Assembly: GCF_012273895.1 (NCBI RefSeq) | Contig: NC_052114.1 | Coordinates: 5,190,565 to 5,254,564, forward strand | DNA: 64,000 bases | Origin: Zerene cesonia | Taxonomy: Eukaryota; Arthropoda; Insecta; Lepidoptera; Pieridae | Direction: 5' to 3' | Notes under the pieces: model-generated | Told to the model about the DNA's origin: nothing | The model's database searches: none | What the model saw: the letters and a program-made list of their open reading frames with translations, nothing else | Shown here: one piece after another, positions 13,526 to 26,028 of the stretch | Layout of the letters: each line of letters starts with the position of its first letter | Numbering within the stretch: position 1 is the first letter of the stretch | Position numbers and translations under genes: made by a program

Positions 13526-16500
13526 ATGAAATCGGTGAGTAATTAGCCAGATATTTTAGGGTTCAGTTTTTTTGATAGCTTTTGTTATTATACATTTGCA
13601 TATAAGTTCTCATATGAGCTGTAGTATTTTATCCTTTGATATATTTGGTATACATTAACAATGTAAAAAAAAACAATCTTTATACATTCTTTTAAAACAT
13701 CTCAATTTTTGCCATGCTCCTTTGTTACATTTGAAACAAATTGGCATTTTGTATTTTTCCGTAGTGCATCTAGCAATAAATAATAAATATCATCAATTAT
13801 TTATTTAATATATTATTAACCCCTTTTATTACATTTATGATGCAGAACCTTTCCTTCCACAATCATTAAAATTCCCTAGTATGCTGATAGGAGACCTTTA
13901 GTATTAATATCCATTGTAATACAATTTCTTATATTTACAGTTCGTAGTTCTGTCAGCCCTTGTGGCCCTTTCCTGCGCTGCACCTCAATTCAACTACCCT
14001 CAGCAACCACAGTACCAAGGACAAATCATCCCGATCCTCAGACAAAACCAGGAAATTAACCCTGATGGTTCATACCAATGGAGGTGAGAACTAATACTAC
14101 TCTTTAATTGAGGGATTCAGAAATCCGTTTTTATAAAAATAAGTTTCATTCGCTGATATAAACTGATATTAGACAAGGCTTTTCCAAAATTAACATATCG
14201 CCATATTCCTGTATTTTAATCAGTATGAAAAAAATACAATGCATATTAGTCTATATTTTTCGTCTCACTATCAAAATCTTAAAGAGTTATTAAATGCATA
14301 AATTTAAAGTAAAGTATTTAATATCAATTAAAAAGTGTCAATAATATCAAAACAAATATTATCACAGATAACATAATAACGTACTCATGTATGTTCAATT
14401 TCATTGCATTAATTACATTATGAGTAAATTTAGACGAATAAAATTACATGATAGGATCAATCAATTATGGTGTAAAATTTTTATGTGGCAAATCCGTATT
14501 TTATTTCACACGCGTTTATGTAAAGACCTATGTGTAAATACTTTATACAGTTAATTTGATAATCATAAATGGACATTCCTTCGGTGTCGCGATATTAAAC
14601 CGTAAATTTTGAAGTCACCGTGTTCTCGGACAAGCCCTCATTACGCAATGAAATCGACTCAGAATCACCTATGTAACTATCTTGATATGACACTAATATG
14701 GTAATTTATTGAGAAATATTGAATTCAACGCAGTAAATTTTGTAAGCAACGAATGACAAAACCATCCATCCCTATGATATGAACCTATAGGTATATCACT
14801 ATTTTTAATAGCAAATGAACTCATTCGTCAACCTGTCACGCTTGCCCTTGTAATAATTGAAAATCCTACATTGCTTAAGATTTATGTGATAAAGTTAATC
14901 ATCGTGACTAATCCTCGATAAATAGGTTTTAACCTATAGGACGATGGGTAATGCATTTTGAGATCCAACCGGTAATTTTGTCGTAAAATTCACATAGTTT
15001 TATAAAAATAACGAAATACGAGACCTATATCGTACCGTTTCTCATACCCACAACTGAAATACAATACAGACTCAATCAAATCTTTATTTTATTCTATTTA
15101 GATGACGATCTAATAATACTTTTCTATACTAAGCTTATGAAGATGAAAGATTTCTACGTAAGTATGTTAGTGATGTTTTCAAACAAAACATACTGGATCT
15201 ATTTCAAAAATTCTTTCATCATTAGAAAGCTGTAGCTTCACTGAATGACGGAGACTACATATGTTCCACCGACGAAGCCGGGGCTAACAGCTAGTTTATT
15301 AAAATGGGTACAATACCGCGTTACAGTTATTACCGTAAACGATGGAAACCTGTTGTACTTTATTTCAATCGAATATGACGAATTGTTTCCCAACAGAAAA
15401 TGTAAGGCATTATCCGACCAACTCAACGTTATGGAGAAACAAAAGATTCCCAGAGTAACAGATTGACAATACATCATGATTGCATAGAACGAAATATTAG
15501 TTAAACCTCTCATTAAATTTGATATTTACGGCTGTGTGGTCCCGTCTCAACAAGTAAACCTCTTTCGAAAATATAGCTTACAATATACACACCGACTACA
15601 TTAATTGTCAAAGAGCAAGTAAAATAGACGATATGATAAAAAAACTCAATATTTCACAGCACAATTCATAACAGTGTTCTCTTAGATCCGCCTGGTGTAT
15701 ACTAAAATTAAGACAACATCACTTTATTCTATAAATAAGTTTGTAAGGCTGCGTTGATGTTTATCTGCCCATAAAACTTGAAGAGCATACAAAATATAAA
15801 TGTATGTTTTATGATATCTTTTCTCGGGTTTTTCAAGTTATATTATCGCGCACATAGATTAGAAATGCCTATCTTGCCAAGAATTGTTAGTATGATGTAA
15901 TACGTGTCAATTTAAAAATTTGTGATACCTAATTTATAAAACGGGTTTTCTATGCGGGTTGGAATATGACACATTGGCTTCTGAAATTTTATTCGCTCTC
16001 AATTATTTCATTACATTTGTGAACGTGTATTAAAAGGATAAAAATAATAATTCGCAACCCAAAACGAATATTTGAAATGTAAATAACAATAGATGCATAG
16101 CGCTATACCAGCCACTAATCAAGCATCACGCCAAGCCGTCAATCAAATGCAACAAAAGGCCATAATTATATCCTCGGGGGAGCATGACGTCTTTTGCCTT
16201 TGTATTATATCATCGATATTAAATATTGTCAAGAGAATTAAATTAATAACCATTATTGTTTTAGTTATGAAACCGGCAATGGCATCGCAGCTCAAGAACA
16301 AGGTTATCTGAAAAACGCTGGAATCAAGGATGCTGAAGCCCAGGTCGCCCAGGGCTCCTTCTCATACACCTCACCCGAAGGCATCCCAATCGCTTTAACC
16401 TACGTTGCTGATGAGAACGGTATGTTCATACCTTTTTTAACATTTTCGTAAACACCTCATGCTAAAGTACTTTAACATATTAGAACCGTTCACAATAATA

Positions 16501-17014
16501 ATAATCCGTGGAATTTATAACACGTAAGTCAATTGGGCTGTAACAAAACCAAATTTTATCAAAAAAACAAAGAAAAAATATTGTTAAAAAAACGACGCAA
16601 CTTTTGCACCTACAATTACAACTTCTTTTTCACATGATATAATCTTTACAAGTCTTAACCTTAACAAGATTTCTTTGTTAACTTCATCTGTGTTTATAAA
16701 ATCATCATTTTATGAAATAGCAACAGACGTTGCAAAAGCATGGCATAATTTGAAAACTTTTTAATTCATTTTGAATATGAATTTTACTTAACAAAGCAAT
16801 CTAGTTTGACCTTTCTTAAACTCGTTTTATTCATATCAATATACTTGATTTATACGTGCTAAATTGAATTTTTATTACAGGTTTCCGCGCTGAAGGAGCT
16901 CATTTACCCACTCCCCCCCCAATTCCAGCAGCTATCGCGCGCGCCCTTCAATACATCCAATCCCAACCCCAACAACCTCAACCAGCCTTCCAAGCCCAAC
17001 CCTTCCGAGGTTAA
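13526..17014 (+). CDS. RR-1 cuticular protein, SgAbd-like (gene 2)
   Basis: Secreted chitin-binding cuticle protein. Exons 13526-13534 (MKS), 13941-14083, 16265-16419 and 16881-17014, phases 0, 2 and 1, give 146 residues. Signal peptide about 1-16 (MKSFVVLSALVALSCA), a Gln/Pro-rich stretch (QQPQYQGQ), IIPILRQ and DGSYQW, then YETGNGI and the RR consensus from G81 to F104 with YVADENGF. The tail LPTPPPIPAAIARALQYI and a Gln/Pro end make it a paralogue of gene 1, with the same four-exon layout but the third intron in phase 1 rather than 0, just inside ENG-F. Intron 2 (14084-16264) contains a Helitron-like element at 15123-15294. No clear AATAAA was seen within 150 bases of the stop. Exact cuticle type cannot be told from sequence. 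Confidence 0.92.
15123..15294 (+). mobile_element. Helitron-like non-autonomous element in gene 2 intron 2
   Basis: Begins TCTATACTAAGC and ends gaagccggggctaacagCTAG-T, the TC...CTAG(T) ends typical of lepidopteran Helitron-derived elements. Its middle (caaaaattctttc) is shared with the copies at 43402-43582 and 23575-23738. No coding capacity. Confidence 0.65.
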
Positions 17015-17617
17015 AAACCAACACTCCCAGCTGACTGTAACGAAAGATGGACAACGAAATGCTAACGATGACTCGATACCTTTAGTTTAAGTGTTACTGT
17101 GATGTAATTATAGTTTAAGGTATTTACTAGATTTACAAATACATACGAGATTGATATAATTGTCTGTTTTATTTTAGTAGCAGGTTAGTATTATTCATTG
17201 TCGAAAATCTATATATTCGATGAAACATTTAAAGAATCGATTAATGAAATATAAAGACATAATCAATATAACAATCATTGCTGAGTATATATATTTTAAT
17301 TATATATTATACTCTTTCAGTTTTGTGTAAGAGCTTATTTCTTATATAAAATTCATAAAGTACTACATTTACACATAATAATACAATATTTTCGTCTAGT
17401 TTTGCAATTGACCTATCATTTTGATTTCTCTTATATATTATACATTCTTTTAATAACATTTACTCCAACAAAATACGAAATAAAATTTATAAATTTAATT
17501 ATGAAAAATACAATAACAAAAATATAATAGAAAAAGTACTTATTTTGTAAAAGTTCACATGCTATGTGCAAAAACAAAATTATGTAAGAGGTTAATTTAC
17601 AATATTAATTAAATAAT

Positions 17618-17750
17618 GAACATTCGCAAAGGTAGTGAGTGCCTCTACGAATGCGCTGCCCGCTTTTATGGGATAAGGGAAAAGGAAAGAATTAAAGACT
17701 GGAAAGAAGGAATGGACTGGGACTGAGGAAAAGGAAACGGGCCTAAAATG
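17618..17750 (+). repeat. Dispersed repeat family A, fragment
   Basis: aacattcgcaaaggtagtg, gcctctacgaatgcg, then the purine-rich ggaaaggaaagaattaaag and atggactgggac. It aligns well with 55140-55260. Other copies lie at 34898, 39158, 41381 and, reversed, at 26150. Confidence 0.7.
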
Positions 17751-18092
17751 TTTGACCAGAATTCACTAATACCTGTAGGTATACCCACCCACTGTTATAA
17801 TAAAACTCATTCACACAGACCAGATTTCTTTTTTTGGTTTTCCAATACATTTAAATGTCGGTCAAGATCGACCAGACCAGATCAATTTCTCTCTAAGATG
17901 TATTAATATTGCTTACTTTTATAAGTGGCAATTGTTACAGTTAAAAGTCATTATTCTATATATTCACTTAAAAAATCATTAAATTTCTAAATGGATACAT
18001 AATTATATAGTCATTTCGTTTATTAATATGAGAAAATATAAAAAAATCCGCAAAGATGCAACCAAAAGCTTATTCTTCTGAATATTAAAAAG

Positions 18093-18128
18093 AACAAAAC
18101 ATCAATGCTGCGGCATTGATGTTTTGTT
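18093..18128. repeat. Perfect 16-bp hairpin
   Basis: AACAAAACATCAATGC and its exact reverse complement flank a 4-base loop TGCG. Confidence 0.9.
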
Positions 18129-18860
18129 TGCATTACGAGATCAAAGAAAAAATTCAGTGTTCTTCAAAGCAGACCTTAAGTGTTGTTTCACTGTATGCGT
18201 GTCGCATTCTGTATGAAGTTCTTAGTGTGTGACAAACACAACAATAGAAGCAAATCCAAAAGAATGTTTGTTTCCCGCTAAAATAGTCCTGTGGACAAAA
18301 GTATATATATTATAAAGTATATATTTAAATTATATTTATATTCGCAACCACCATGGTTTAATATCGCCTTACTCATATACACATGCATGCATTTGATCAA
18401 TTACAAATAAATAAAAATCATCAATATTTCATAGCCAATGATAGATTAACTAAAAATCTCTCATGCATAAAAATCTATCATCAATATATTTGAGGATGTT
18501 ATTACGCAAGATGTGCCCTGAGCAGATTAGGTTTTCTGTACTTACTCTCTTACTCAAACTCCTATGGCGATGAAACCTCGAAGTGGGTCTATGCCTCCTG
18601 TCACTTGTCTTCTGTCTCTGTCGCGGCGCAAAACGCCACTTTTACACATTTACACCTGAGCGTTATAATTGGCTTTTAGCACGTACAGGTTTTCCTTAGT
18701 GATGAAAAAATAAGCATTGCGTAGATTCCTATGACACATTAAGGGCCGTGTTAAACAACACAGCTTAAAAAGAAAAGAAATAAAAAGTTCCTTTTTTAAG
18801 TAAATGCTTCATCGATAAATGAAATTTTGTTATATTCATATACCTAATAGCGTCACCGCC

Positions 18861-19068
18861 GCGTTGACCGCCTCCTTAGTACAGTGGTTAACGCTTAGAA
18901 CCGAGGGGTCCTGGTCCTTCGATTCCCGGTGGGGTCGCAAAAAAAATCTCTCGGTCTGGCCGGACACAGAAGGCTGATTACCTACTTGTCCACAAAGAAA
19001 ATCGATCAGTGAAACAGATGTATATCATCTACCCCATACCTCAGTAGGGACACGGGACTTCACTTTTT
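18861..19068 (+). mobile_element. tRNA-derived SINE
   Basis: Carries a Pol III A box (TTAGTACAGTGGTTAACGC, 18876-18894) and a B-box-like ggtccttcgattccc (18914-18928), followed by a tRNA-unrelated body (ggccggacacagaaggctga, then cctcagtagggacacggg) like known lepidopteran SINEs. No complete tRNA fold and no clear target-site duplication was seen. Confidence 0.75.
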
Positions 19069-19597
19069 AGTGCGTCACATATTGAACTATTTTCAGTTGC
19101 GTTAGGAGTTATAATCGATACCTAATTTTGTTTTTACAATAGCAGTTTACCATATTATGTAAATAAAATTGTGTGCCAACTTAGTAAAATACAGAGTTAT
19201 AGGCTACCCTTAACCGACGAGGAAGTATATTTATGGTTTCAAGGAAGATTTAAATTATTTTCAATTTGATTTTGAGGAATATACATTTAATTTTAGGAAA
19301 CAGATAAAGTCATGGCAGGATATATTACTTAATTAAAATATATATTATTCGTACAGAATTATTTTTATTTATTGTTATTATTAATTATAGTTATTCGTAC
19401 AAAATACATACTGAAAATTCTTTGCATTTTTTTACATGGTCCACTTATATCTATAATCTACTGTAGATTATAAACCAAGTGTACTTGAGCCTAGAAGTGA
19501 ACAGTAATTTAAATATTAAAATTAATATTCATAGAAATTGATCTTTTAGCAAAATTCGTTTAATATATGTAGATAAAATAGCAAATTTATTAAACAA

Positions 19598-19782
19598 CTA
19601 GCTGCGCCCCGCGGTTTCACCCGCGTAAGTCCGTATCCCGTTGGAATATCGGGATAAAAAATAGATGTTAGCCGATTCTCAGACCTACCCAATATGCTTA
19701 CCAAATTTCAGAGGAATCGGTCAAGCCGTTTCGGAGGAGTATGGCAACGAAAACTGTGACACGAGAATTTTATATATATAGA
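19598..19782 (-). mobile_element. Helitron-like element, 185-bp family
   Basis: On the minus strand it begins TC (flank A) with TATATATATAAAATTCTCG and ends gcggggcgcagCTAG (flank T). It differs at only a few bases from the copies at 30259-30445 and 46082-46265. Non-coding; would need a transposase supplied elsewhere. Confidence 0.85.
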
Positions 19783-20540
19783 TAATATGTACAGACAAAA
19801 ATCTACCCGGATTCTATACTAAGAAGTACATGTACTGGAAAAAAATGTATTATCTTATTCCTTACTATAGTAATAAAGTTGTATATGTAAATTCCTACGA
19901 TGTAGAGTAGAGAGTAGTATAGCCACTAGACTTGATACTTTACCCATAATTAGCAATTATTTTTTTCAGTGATTATGCCATTATTGGTTATGTCTATTAG
20001 GTATTTGATTAAAACAAATGTTCCACGTTTAAAAGTGAAAATAGCGCCATCTACAATATAAGGCTGATCCATTACAGTTGTTACAAATCTTGTTCTTGGT
20101 CGATAGCAAAAGCTCCTTAACAAGTTTTGGCTATGCAAGATTTACTCAGTAATTAATGGTGTAGGCAGTGTTTCGATTCTTTTTCAAAAGAGGGCGCTGT
20201 GATGATAACCGAACAAATAACATAGATATACATAGATAGCATCATAGATATATATTATTGAAGCCTCATCTCGGTTTTTCTGCATTTACCAGTACGAGGA
20301 CAAATATAATTATAGAAGTTTCGATTTTAATACATCAATAATAGGTTATATCAGGATCGCAATCCTACTTCCTATATTATTAAAAGTATAGCTTTTCGTA
20401 TGCTCGAATGTATGCTCGTGGGTTCATCAAAATTGATAGTAAATCCTTTGAATATTTGTTGAACTGAAAACATTTTCATAAGAGAAAAGAAAAATAATGA
20501 TTGAAGCCAATAATAATAATATCATATAATTTAACGTTCA

Positions 20541-20696
20541 TATAAAAGCAGTTAGGAAACTGTCCTTACCTTTTATAAGTCGATAAAAAAGCGTAGTAGC
20601 TATGTAATCGACTAAAATAGCTCAGTATAATAGCATGTCATATTTGAATTAAATATATCAGAAAAAGAGTTTCGGTTTCTAATAAAAATGTACTTG
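20541..20696 (+). promoter_or_regulatory. Possible isolated promoter and 5' exon
   Basis: TATAAAAG at 20541 is followed at 20688 by ATG TAC TTG and donor gtaaga, the same form as first exons of this family. It would join in phase 0 to an acceptor at 22130 just before gene 3, but that acceptor has a poor pyrimidine tract. May be coincidence or an alternative first exon of gene 3. Confidence 0.25.
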
Positions 20697-21976
20697 GTAA
20701 GAGTCAATTATGCACCTTATTAAAACCGTATCGATTGTAAGTCGACGACGTGTGAATTCTAATTCAATTACTCAATAACTTGAACGTACATTATGAAATT
20801 AAAAGCTCTCTTTGTGGATTGATTATACACATTACATTCATGTTGTTTTCGACATAAATATTTTGTTCATGCAAATTGCACCGTTTGTTAAAATTTATTG
20901 AACTTCTCAACGGTCACCTCACGGGGTAGTCGCTCTTATTGACACGATTTATTTATAACCTTTTTAAATAATTTATATTCGTGAAAATTATTCTTGATGC
21001 CATTATAAACAGCTTCAGTATATATGCTTGCCTTAACATTTCGATGATTTGAATGACATGTTTTTAATTATTATGCAAATTACTCACAGTTTGTGTCTTC
21101 CGGCCCTCATAACATATTTTATTAGAGTGTGGTATAATAAATTTATGAGAAATTGGTTAATGTTCTTATTTTCTTATGGTAAACTGGAGTTTATTGACTT
21201 TTTGATGATATAAAAATGCTATAGGCAAAAATATGAAACATATTGTTACGATTAAATGTCACTTCGCCTATGCGCGCGAATGCGAATTTTATATACTTTT
21301 GACGTTTCATCATAACACTGAAGTATATACTTTAAAAAAGCACCTTAAAAGGAGACTCATTTATAATATATTTATAAATGTTTTAAATAATTTCAACCAA
21401 TTCCCTGCTTTACTAGGTAACTTTATATTATTTAACAATTAATTAGGTTAATACACAGGTAGGAAATTGTGCTTTTGAAGTGAAACTTCTTTATAATGCT
21501 TGTGATTTCAAACCTGATGCAACGGAAAAAACGGCAGGTAAGAGACACAAATACAAAAATGTGTAGAATGAAGCCGGCAAAGAATGAGACAGAAATATAC
21601 ATACTATTTTATATTATATACATATTCATCTCATTCTTTTATCGATTTACTGAAGTTTCAATTCTATCGTGTGTGAATCGCACACACACCTTTTTTGTTT
21701 CTCTAAAGTCAAGTTTATTACCACAATAGGGTAAGTTTCAGTTCAATTAATTCTAATATTATATTGATAAATTTAGTTGAAAATGTAGGTAACATTGTCA
21801 ACTAAAATTGTAAATAGCATTTGTATTCTTAATCTGAAATTTTGAGATTTTTTAACAGCGTTTATAACTTGAATCTCAATGCGGAAAATATGTACTCAAT
21901 ATTAATGTAGTTTTTCAATAACCTCGTTATAATTTAAGATTCAAACCAACAATTATATTCATGGTCTATGAAATTA

Positions 21977-22010
21977 TATTATAAGAACCAGTTGTAACGC
22001 GTAACTCAGA
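21977..22010 (+). promoter_or_regulatory. Core promoter of gene 3
   Basis: TATTATAAG at about 21977 and an insect-type initiator TCAGA at 22006 are 29 bases apart, the expected spacing. The leader to the ATG at 22161 would be about 155 bases. Confidence 0.5.
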
Positions 22011-22160
22011 TCAAAGCACAGCCTACACAGCCAACGAATGTTGTGCCTACTTCATTAGCTTTTATTTTTTAGTCTTCATCAATCAGCGTCCTTAATTAGA
22101 TCTTTTTAATTTAAAGTGCAAGAGATTTAGTTGTCAAGTCTTGAAAAATCGGAGGAAAAA

Positions 22161-23336
22161 ATGCAAGCAACGTATTGTGTATTTTTTGCTTGTTTTTTTA
22201 CTGCGTGGAATTTGATCTCAGCGGCTCCGCTATCAGACAATCCTCCATCTGCAGCAAATGCAAATATAATACAATATGAAAATAACAACGATGGCAGTGG
22301 AAATTATAAATTCAGGTATGGCAAAAAAATAACATTTATTTTTGTTATCAAATCAATCGATACTAATTTAATATTTTTAACTCTTAAATTTAATCCCCTC
22401 ATACATACAACATAATTGCAAATACATTATTCACTTAATTTTTTTCAAGTTTTGAAACATCGGATGGAACAAAGAGAGAAGAAACTGGTACGGTGGTCAA
22501 TCCTGGCCAACCTGATGAGCATATAGCTGTTGTAGGCTCGTATTCATTCATTCGTTCGGATGGGTTTTATGAAACAGTGGAATATAAGGCTGATGAAAAT
22601 GGTTATAATATATTAACCCCAAGTAATTTACCTGAAATGCAAGTTGTAAGTATTACGTTCCTCTTATTTTTGAATGTTTGACTAGATGTATGTTACTGTT
22701 TCACTTAATGAATCTTTATAACATTTGAGATGATATTATGTTTAATCCGCCGCCTGGTAGTTCTTTGCCTTAATTTGATTAATAAAAACTATCCTATCTT
22801 TAAGTTGTAACAAACTGCACATGGTGTACAGATTTGATTAAAATTGGTTGAGTAGTTAAGGAGTCAATGGCCCACAAACAAGGTAATAATTAATTATATA
22901 TTATATTAGATAAATTAAGCAAGGGCTAGTAAAATAACAAAAGGTAATATCTACCTAAAATTAGTTCAGAAGTTAAAAGATTACCTGATATCTAAATATT
23001 TCTTATGGTTATACAATAAACAAAGAAAACTTATGAGAAAGTGGTTTTTACATATTATATTTGATGACATCTGTTTTGCTTAAACGTAAAAAGAGTTATA
23101 ATGACAAATAATGAATGAAAATTAAACTCAATGTTTTTAAATAGACTATTCTTAACTTTATCGGTAAATCGACTATTTGCCCCTAACTCTTACAATCTAA
23201 AATACATTATCCATTCGTTCATTACATAAATGAATAACGATAAAATATATAATAATATATATTGAATTGAAGCCATGGTTCTTCTTTTCAGGTACAAGCA
23301 TTGCCTAATGCTGTGGTTGCAAGTTTATTGGGATAA
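22161..23336 (+). CDS. RR-1 cuticular protein (gene 3)
   Basis: Exons 22161-22315, 22450-22645 and 23292-23336, phases 2 and 0, encode 131 residues. Residues 1 to about 22 are a signal peptide (MQATYCVFFACFFTAWNLIS), followed by ANIIQYENNNDGSGNYKF, SFETSDGTKREE, and the RR consensus G81 to Y104 with YKADENGY in place of the usual ADENGF-x-P. The tail LPNAVVASLLG is on its own short exon. Unlike the other members, no intron splits the signal peptide, so start and leader lie on one exon. The start was chosen at 22161 because it is the only ATG before a good signal peptide; an in-frame extension to 22131 exists but begins with TTG. Spacer 22320-22449 is an intron of only 134 bases. AATAAA at 23441. 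Confidence 0.88.
22780..22920 (-). mobile_element. Helitron-like fragment in gene 3 intron 2
   Basis: ttgattaaaattggttgag and tagttaaggagtcaatggcc, ending in AT-rich sequence and attaGA-T (TC end on the minus strand). Left end not defined. Confidence 0.45.
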
Positions 23337-23440
23337 ACTTTTTTTTCGCCAATATCAACAATAATGAAAACTTAAATACTCAGATGGATGGATATATCAA
23401 GCAAATAATTTTGTTCTAAATACATTTTCATGAAATACAC

Positions 23441-23446
23441 AATAAA
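23441..23446 (+). terminator. Polyadenylation signal of gene 3
   Basis: AATAAA about 105 bases after the stop. Confidence 0.7.
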
Positions 23447-23574
23447 ATAATAAAAATATATGTACCAATTATAAACGCGAAAATGTGTGCGAACGAGTGT
23501 TTGCTACTCTTTTATTGCATAAAATGCACGACGGACGGTGCAGACTAAAGGTGATTGGTCTACATAAAATTTAG

Positions 23575-23738
23575 CTAGTTGATAATAAATAGTCTGCTCA
23601 TATATATGAGCTTATAGCCTTCCTCAATAAATGGGCTAACTAACACTGAAAGAATTTTTCAAATCGGACCAGTAGTTCCTGAGTTTAGTGCGTTCAAACA
23701 AACAAACAAATTTTTCAGCTTTATAATATTAGTGTAGA
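23575..23738 (-). mobile_element. Helitron-like non-autonomous element
   Basis: Minus-strand copy starting TCTACACTAATATTATAAAG and ending with the CTAG end; contains caaacaaacaaa, gaaagaatttttcaaatcgg and cttatagccttcctc, matching 43402-43582 in reverse. Confidence 0.7.
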
Positions 23739-23739
23739 T

Positions 23740-25960
23740 GATAAATAATAAGTAATCTTTTGATTATATTCTCTTTTATCTGGGGACTATATATTAATGA
23801 AGCAGCTAGCAGGATCTATTTGATTTGATATCACTTTTGAAATACTCTTGAAAATGGTTTAATCCCTGCACACTAAATTGTAGTGCGTACGTCGAGTAGG
23901 TACTTAGTTATATGTAATAAGTATTATTAAATGTAAATAAACCTTGACGTGGACCGATTCAATTTTGAATATGGTTTTATTTGCAACATAGTTTTTAACA
24001 CCCTTTTAATGATAGGTAATTTGAACTTAATCTCAGAATCATAATCTTGCAATGTGAAATGTATTTTTAAAAATGTAAATTTTGAATCATGAATAATAAT
24101 TAAAGAACAGTATACTTATGTATTCCGTATGTTCTGTTGTAAATGTGCCATAGTAAATGAGCGTAGTTTATGTTTAGCCTCAAGTAATTATGATTATTTC
24201 ACAATATTGCAGGATATAAAAAATTGATTATGACGCGGAGATATCAAGTATTCCCCTTGATTCCCATTTACGATGGTGATAATTTTTTTCTACTCTTAAA
24301 AAAATCTCATTTAGAAATCATTTGAAAGCTTATAACTATGTAGTTAGAATTATTCAGAATTGAGTATTACTTATTATATTCCTTTTAACTTTACTCCTAG
24401 CATTATTTATAAAAGAATATTACAAGTTGCATTTGCGTATTATTATTATTGCGACGTATGCACTTACGGCCTGTCCTTATTGCAGATGCCTCATTTCGAG
24501 ATACGATTTTATGCAGTTAAGCGAGCACTGAACCTTAGTACAAACTATTTGATTACTAGTGCTTGAAGCACTGCTAGTAAAAAGAGAATTACTAAAATAA
24601 GACACTTCGATGGGTCAAAGCTTTCATCACAGCTACAGAGATGTCAATGTTTTATTGTTAATTTTAGATACGAACATTATGCAATATAACGTGGTCCATA
24701 ACTACGTAACTCATTCAGATAATCAGATTGGGTTCACCTATGAACCGGTGTCGTTATACTCATAGAAAGGTATTGTAACCACCTTCAGAATGTGATCAAT
24801 AATTTCGACAGTTCAATTATCAAAAAAATTACCGTTGATGCATTATGAAAGGGTAGTTATTAAGATGTATTGACACGATTATACTTGCATATTGCAACAC
24901 TTACAAGTGAACTGTATTAAAGATTAAAGCGATTTTCTCGGTGATGTATGGAAATTCATATTTGTAAGTAATTACAGAATTAAAAGTAAATGTTACTAAA
25001 CATGATAAAGAACCAAAGTATAGGCATATAATTGATATTATCCCAACTTTTATATTATGTTATTTGCTGCTACGGAATCGTTCATGAGCAAGTCTGAATG
25101 ACTGACTGAATGGCTTTTTTCAAAGTTATCTATAGTATATTTTTTACGAACAACTTTCTTATCTGAACCAATTTTGATACTGGAAACAAGATATTTCAAA
25201 GATGTGCACTCTTTGGAAAATATAATGAGAAAACTCTAATCTTATGATGGAACTTTCTGTAACCATAGGGTTGACTACTTTATTTATATTTTTATTAAGT
25301 ATTTAAAAGCATTACAATTGAACCTTGACTTTTATCTCGATTAATTTGTATTGATGTAAACCTTCTACCTAGAAAATGTGTAGGTAACTGTTGTTAGGGG
25401 TCAGGCGATGAAGACGAAGGATGCTGTTAAGGGTATAACACAAATATAATACTTATATCACAATGTTCATATGTGTAGAAAAATTAATAACGACTTTATT
25501 TTATTTTTTTATAATTAATTAATTCCAATCACATTTGTAAATTTGAAAAACTATGTATGCATTATGTAGGGATCTATGTCACCTACATAAAAAATTTACA
25601 ATTTTTACTTATAGGCAGTTTTCATTTTTTTTTTAAAGAAGTTGTATAGTATACCTTAAATATATGATTATAACTCGTACTTACAGTCAAATCAATATAT
25701 ATGTTATTTATAACATTAATTATATTATAATCCATTAGTGTTTCAAATTAGTACAATTCATTTGATTCAAAGCATTTCAATCACATAAATTATGACGGGT
25801 ATATTAAAATCTTGAAGAATAAAAACCGGATTTAATTTTTTAATAGGCATAGAAAAATACTTCGAATGTGATGTTTTATGGTGTCGTTGACTTGTTTGTC
25901 GCTTTAGTGTAGCATTGTTTGCAAAGGAATGAAGTCCTGGCTTGATATACTCATAGAACT
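23740..25960. other. Intergenic, no gene seen
   Basis: AT-rich DNA between genes 3 and 4 with no RR consensus and no splice-consistent exons recognised. Confidence 0.5.
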
Positions 25961-25963
25961 GGA

Positions 25964-25970
25964 TATAAGG
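25964..25970 (+). promoter_or_regulatory. TATA box of gene 4
   Basis: TATAAGG, with an initiator-like GCAGTCA at 25993-25999 about 30 bases on, and the ATG at 26029. Confidence 0.55.
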
Positions 25971-26028
25971 TGTGGGCAGATGTCCCGATATCGCAGTCAC
26001 TAGATAACAATTGGGAGGAAACTATAAA

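Larger units (their letters stand above)
17100..20530. other. Intergenic, repeats only
   Basis: Apart from the repeat fragment at 17618, the hairpin at 18093, the SINE at 18861 and the Helitron-like copy at 19598, I see no gene. A GC-richer patch at about 18510-18650 (ggcgatgaaacctcgaagtg) looks like an unclassified transposon remnant. Confidence 0.5.

Noticed and set aside
15238..15513. Overlapping open frames on both strands
   Set aside because: Partly within a Helitron-like element and in the intron of gene 2; no domain features.
21496..21729. Open frame with ATG and donor-like caggtaaga upstream of gene 3
   Set aside because: No signal peptide, no matching acceptor in phase, low-complexity composition.
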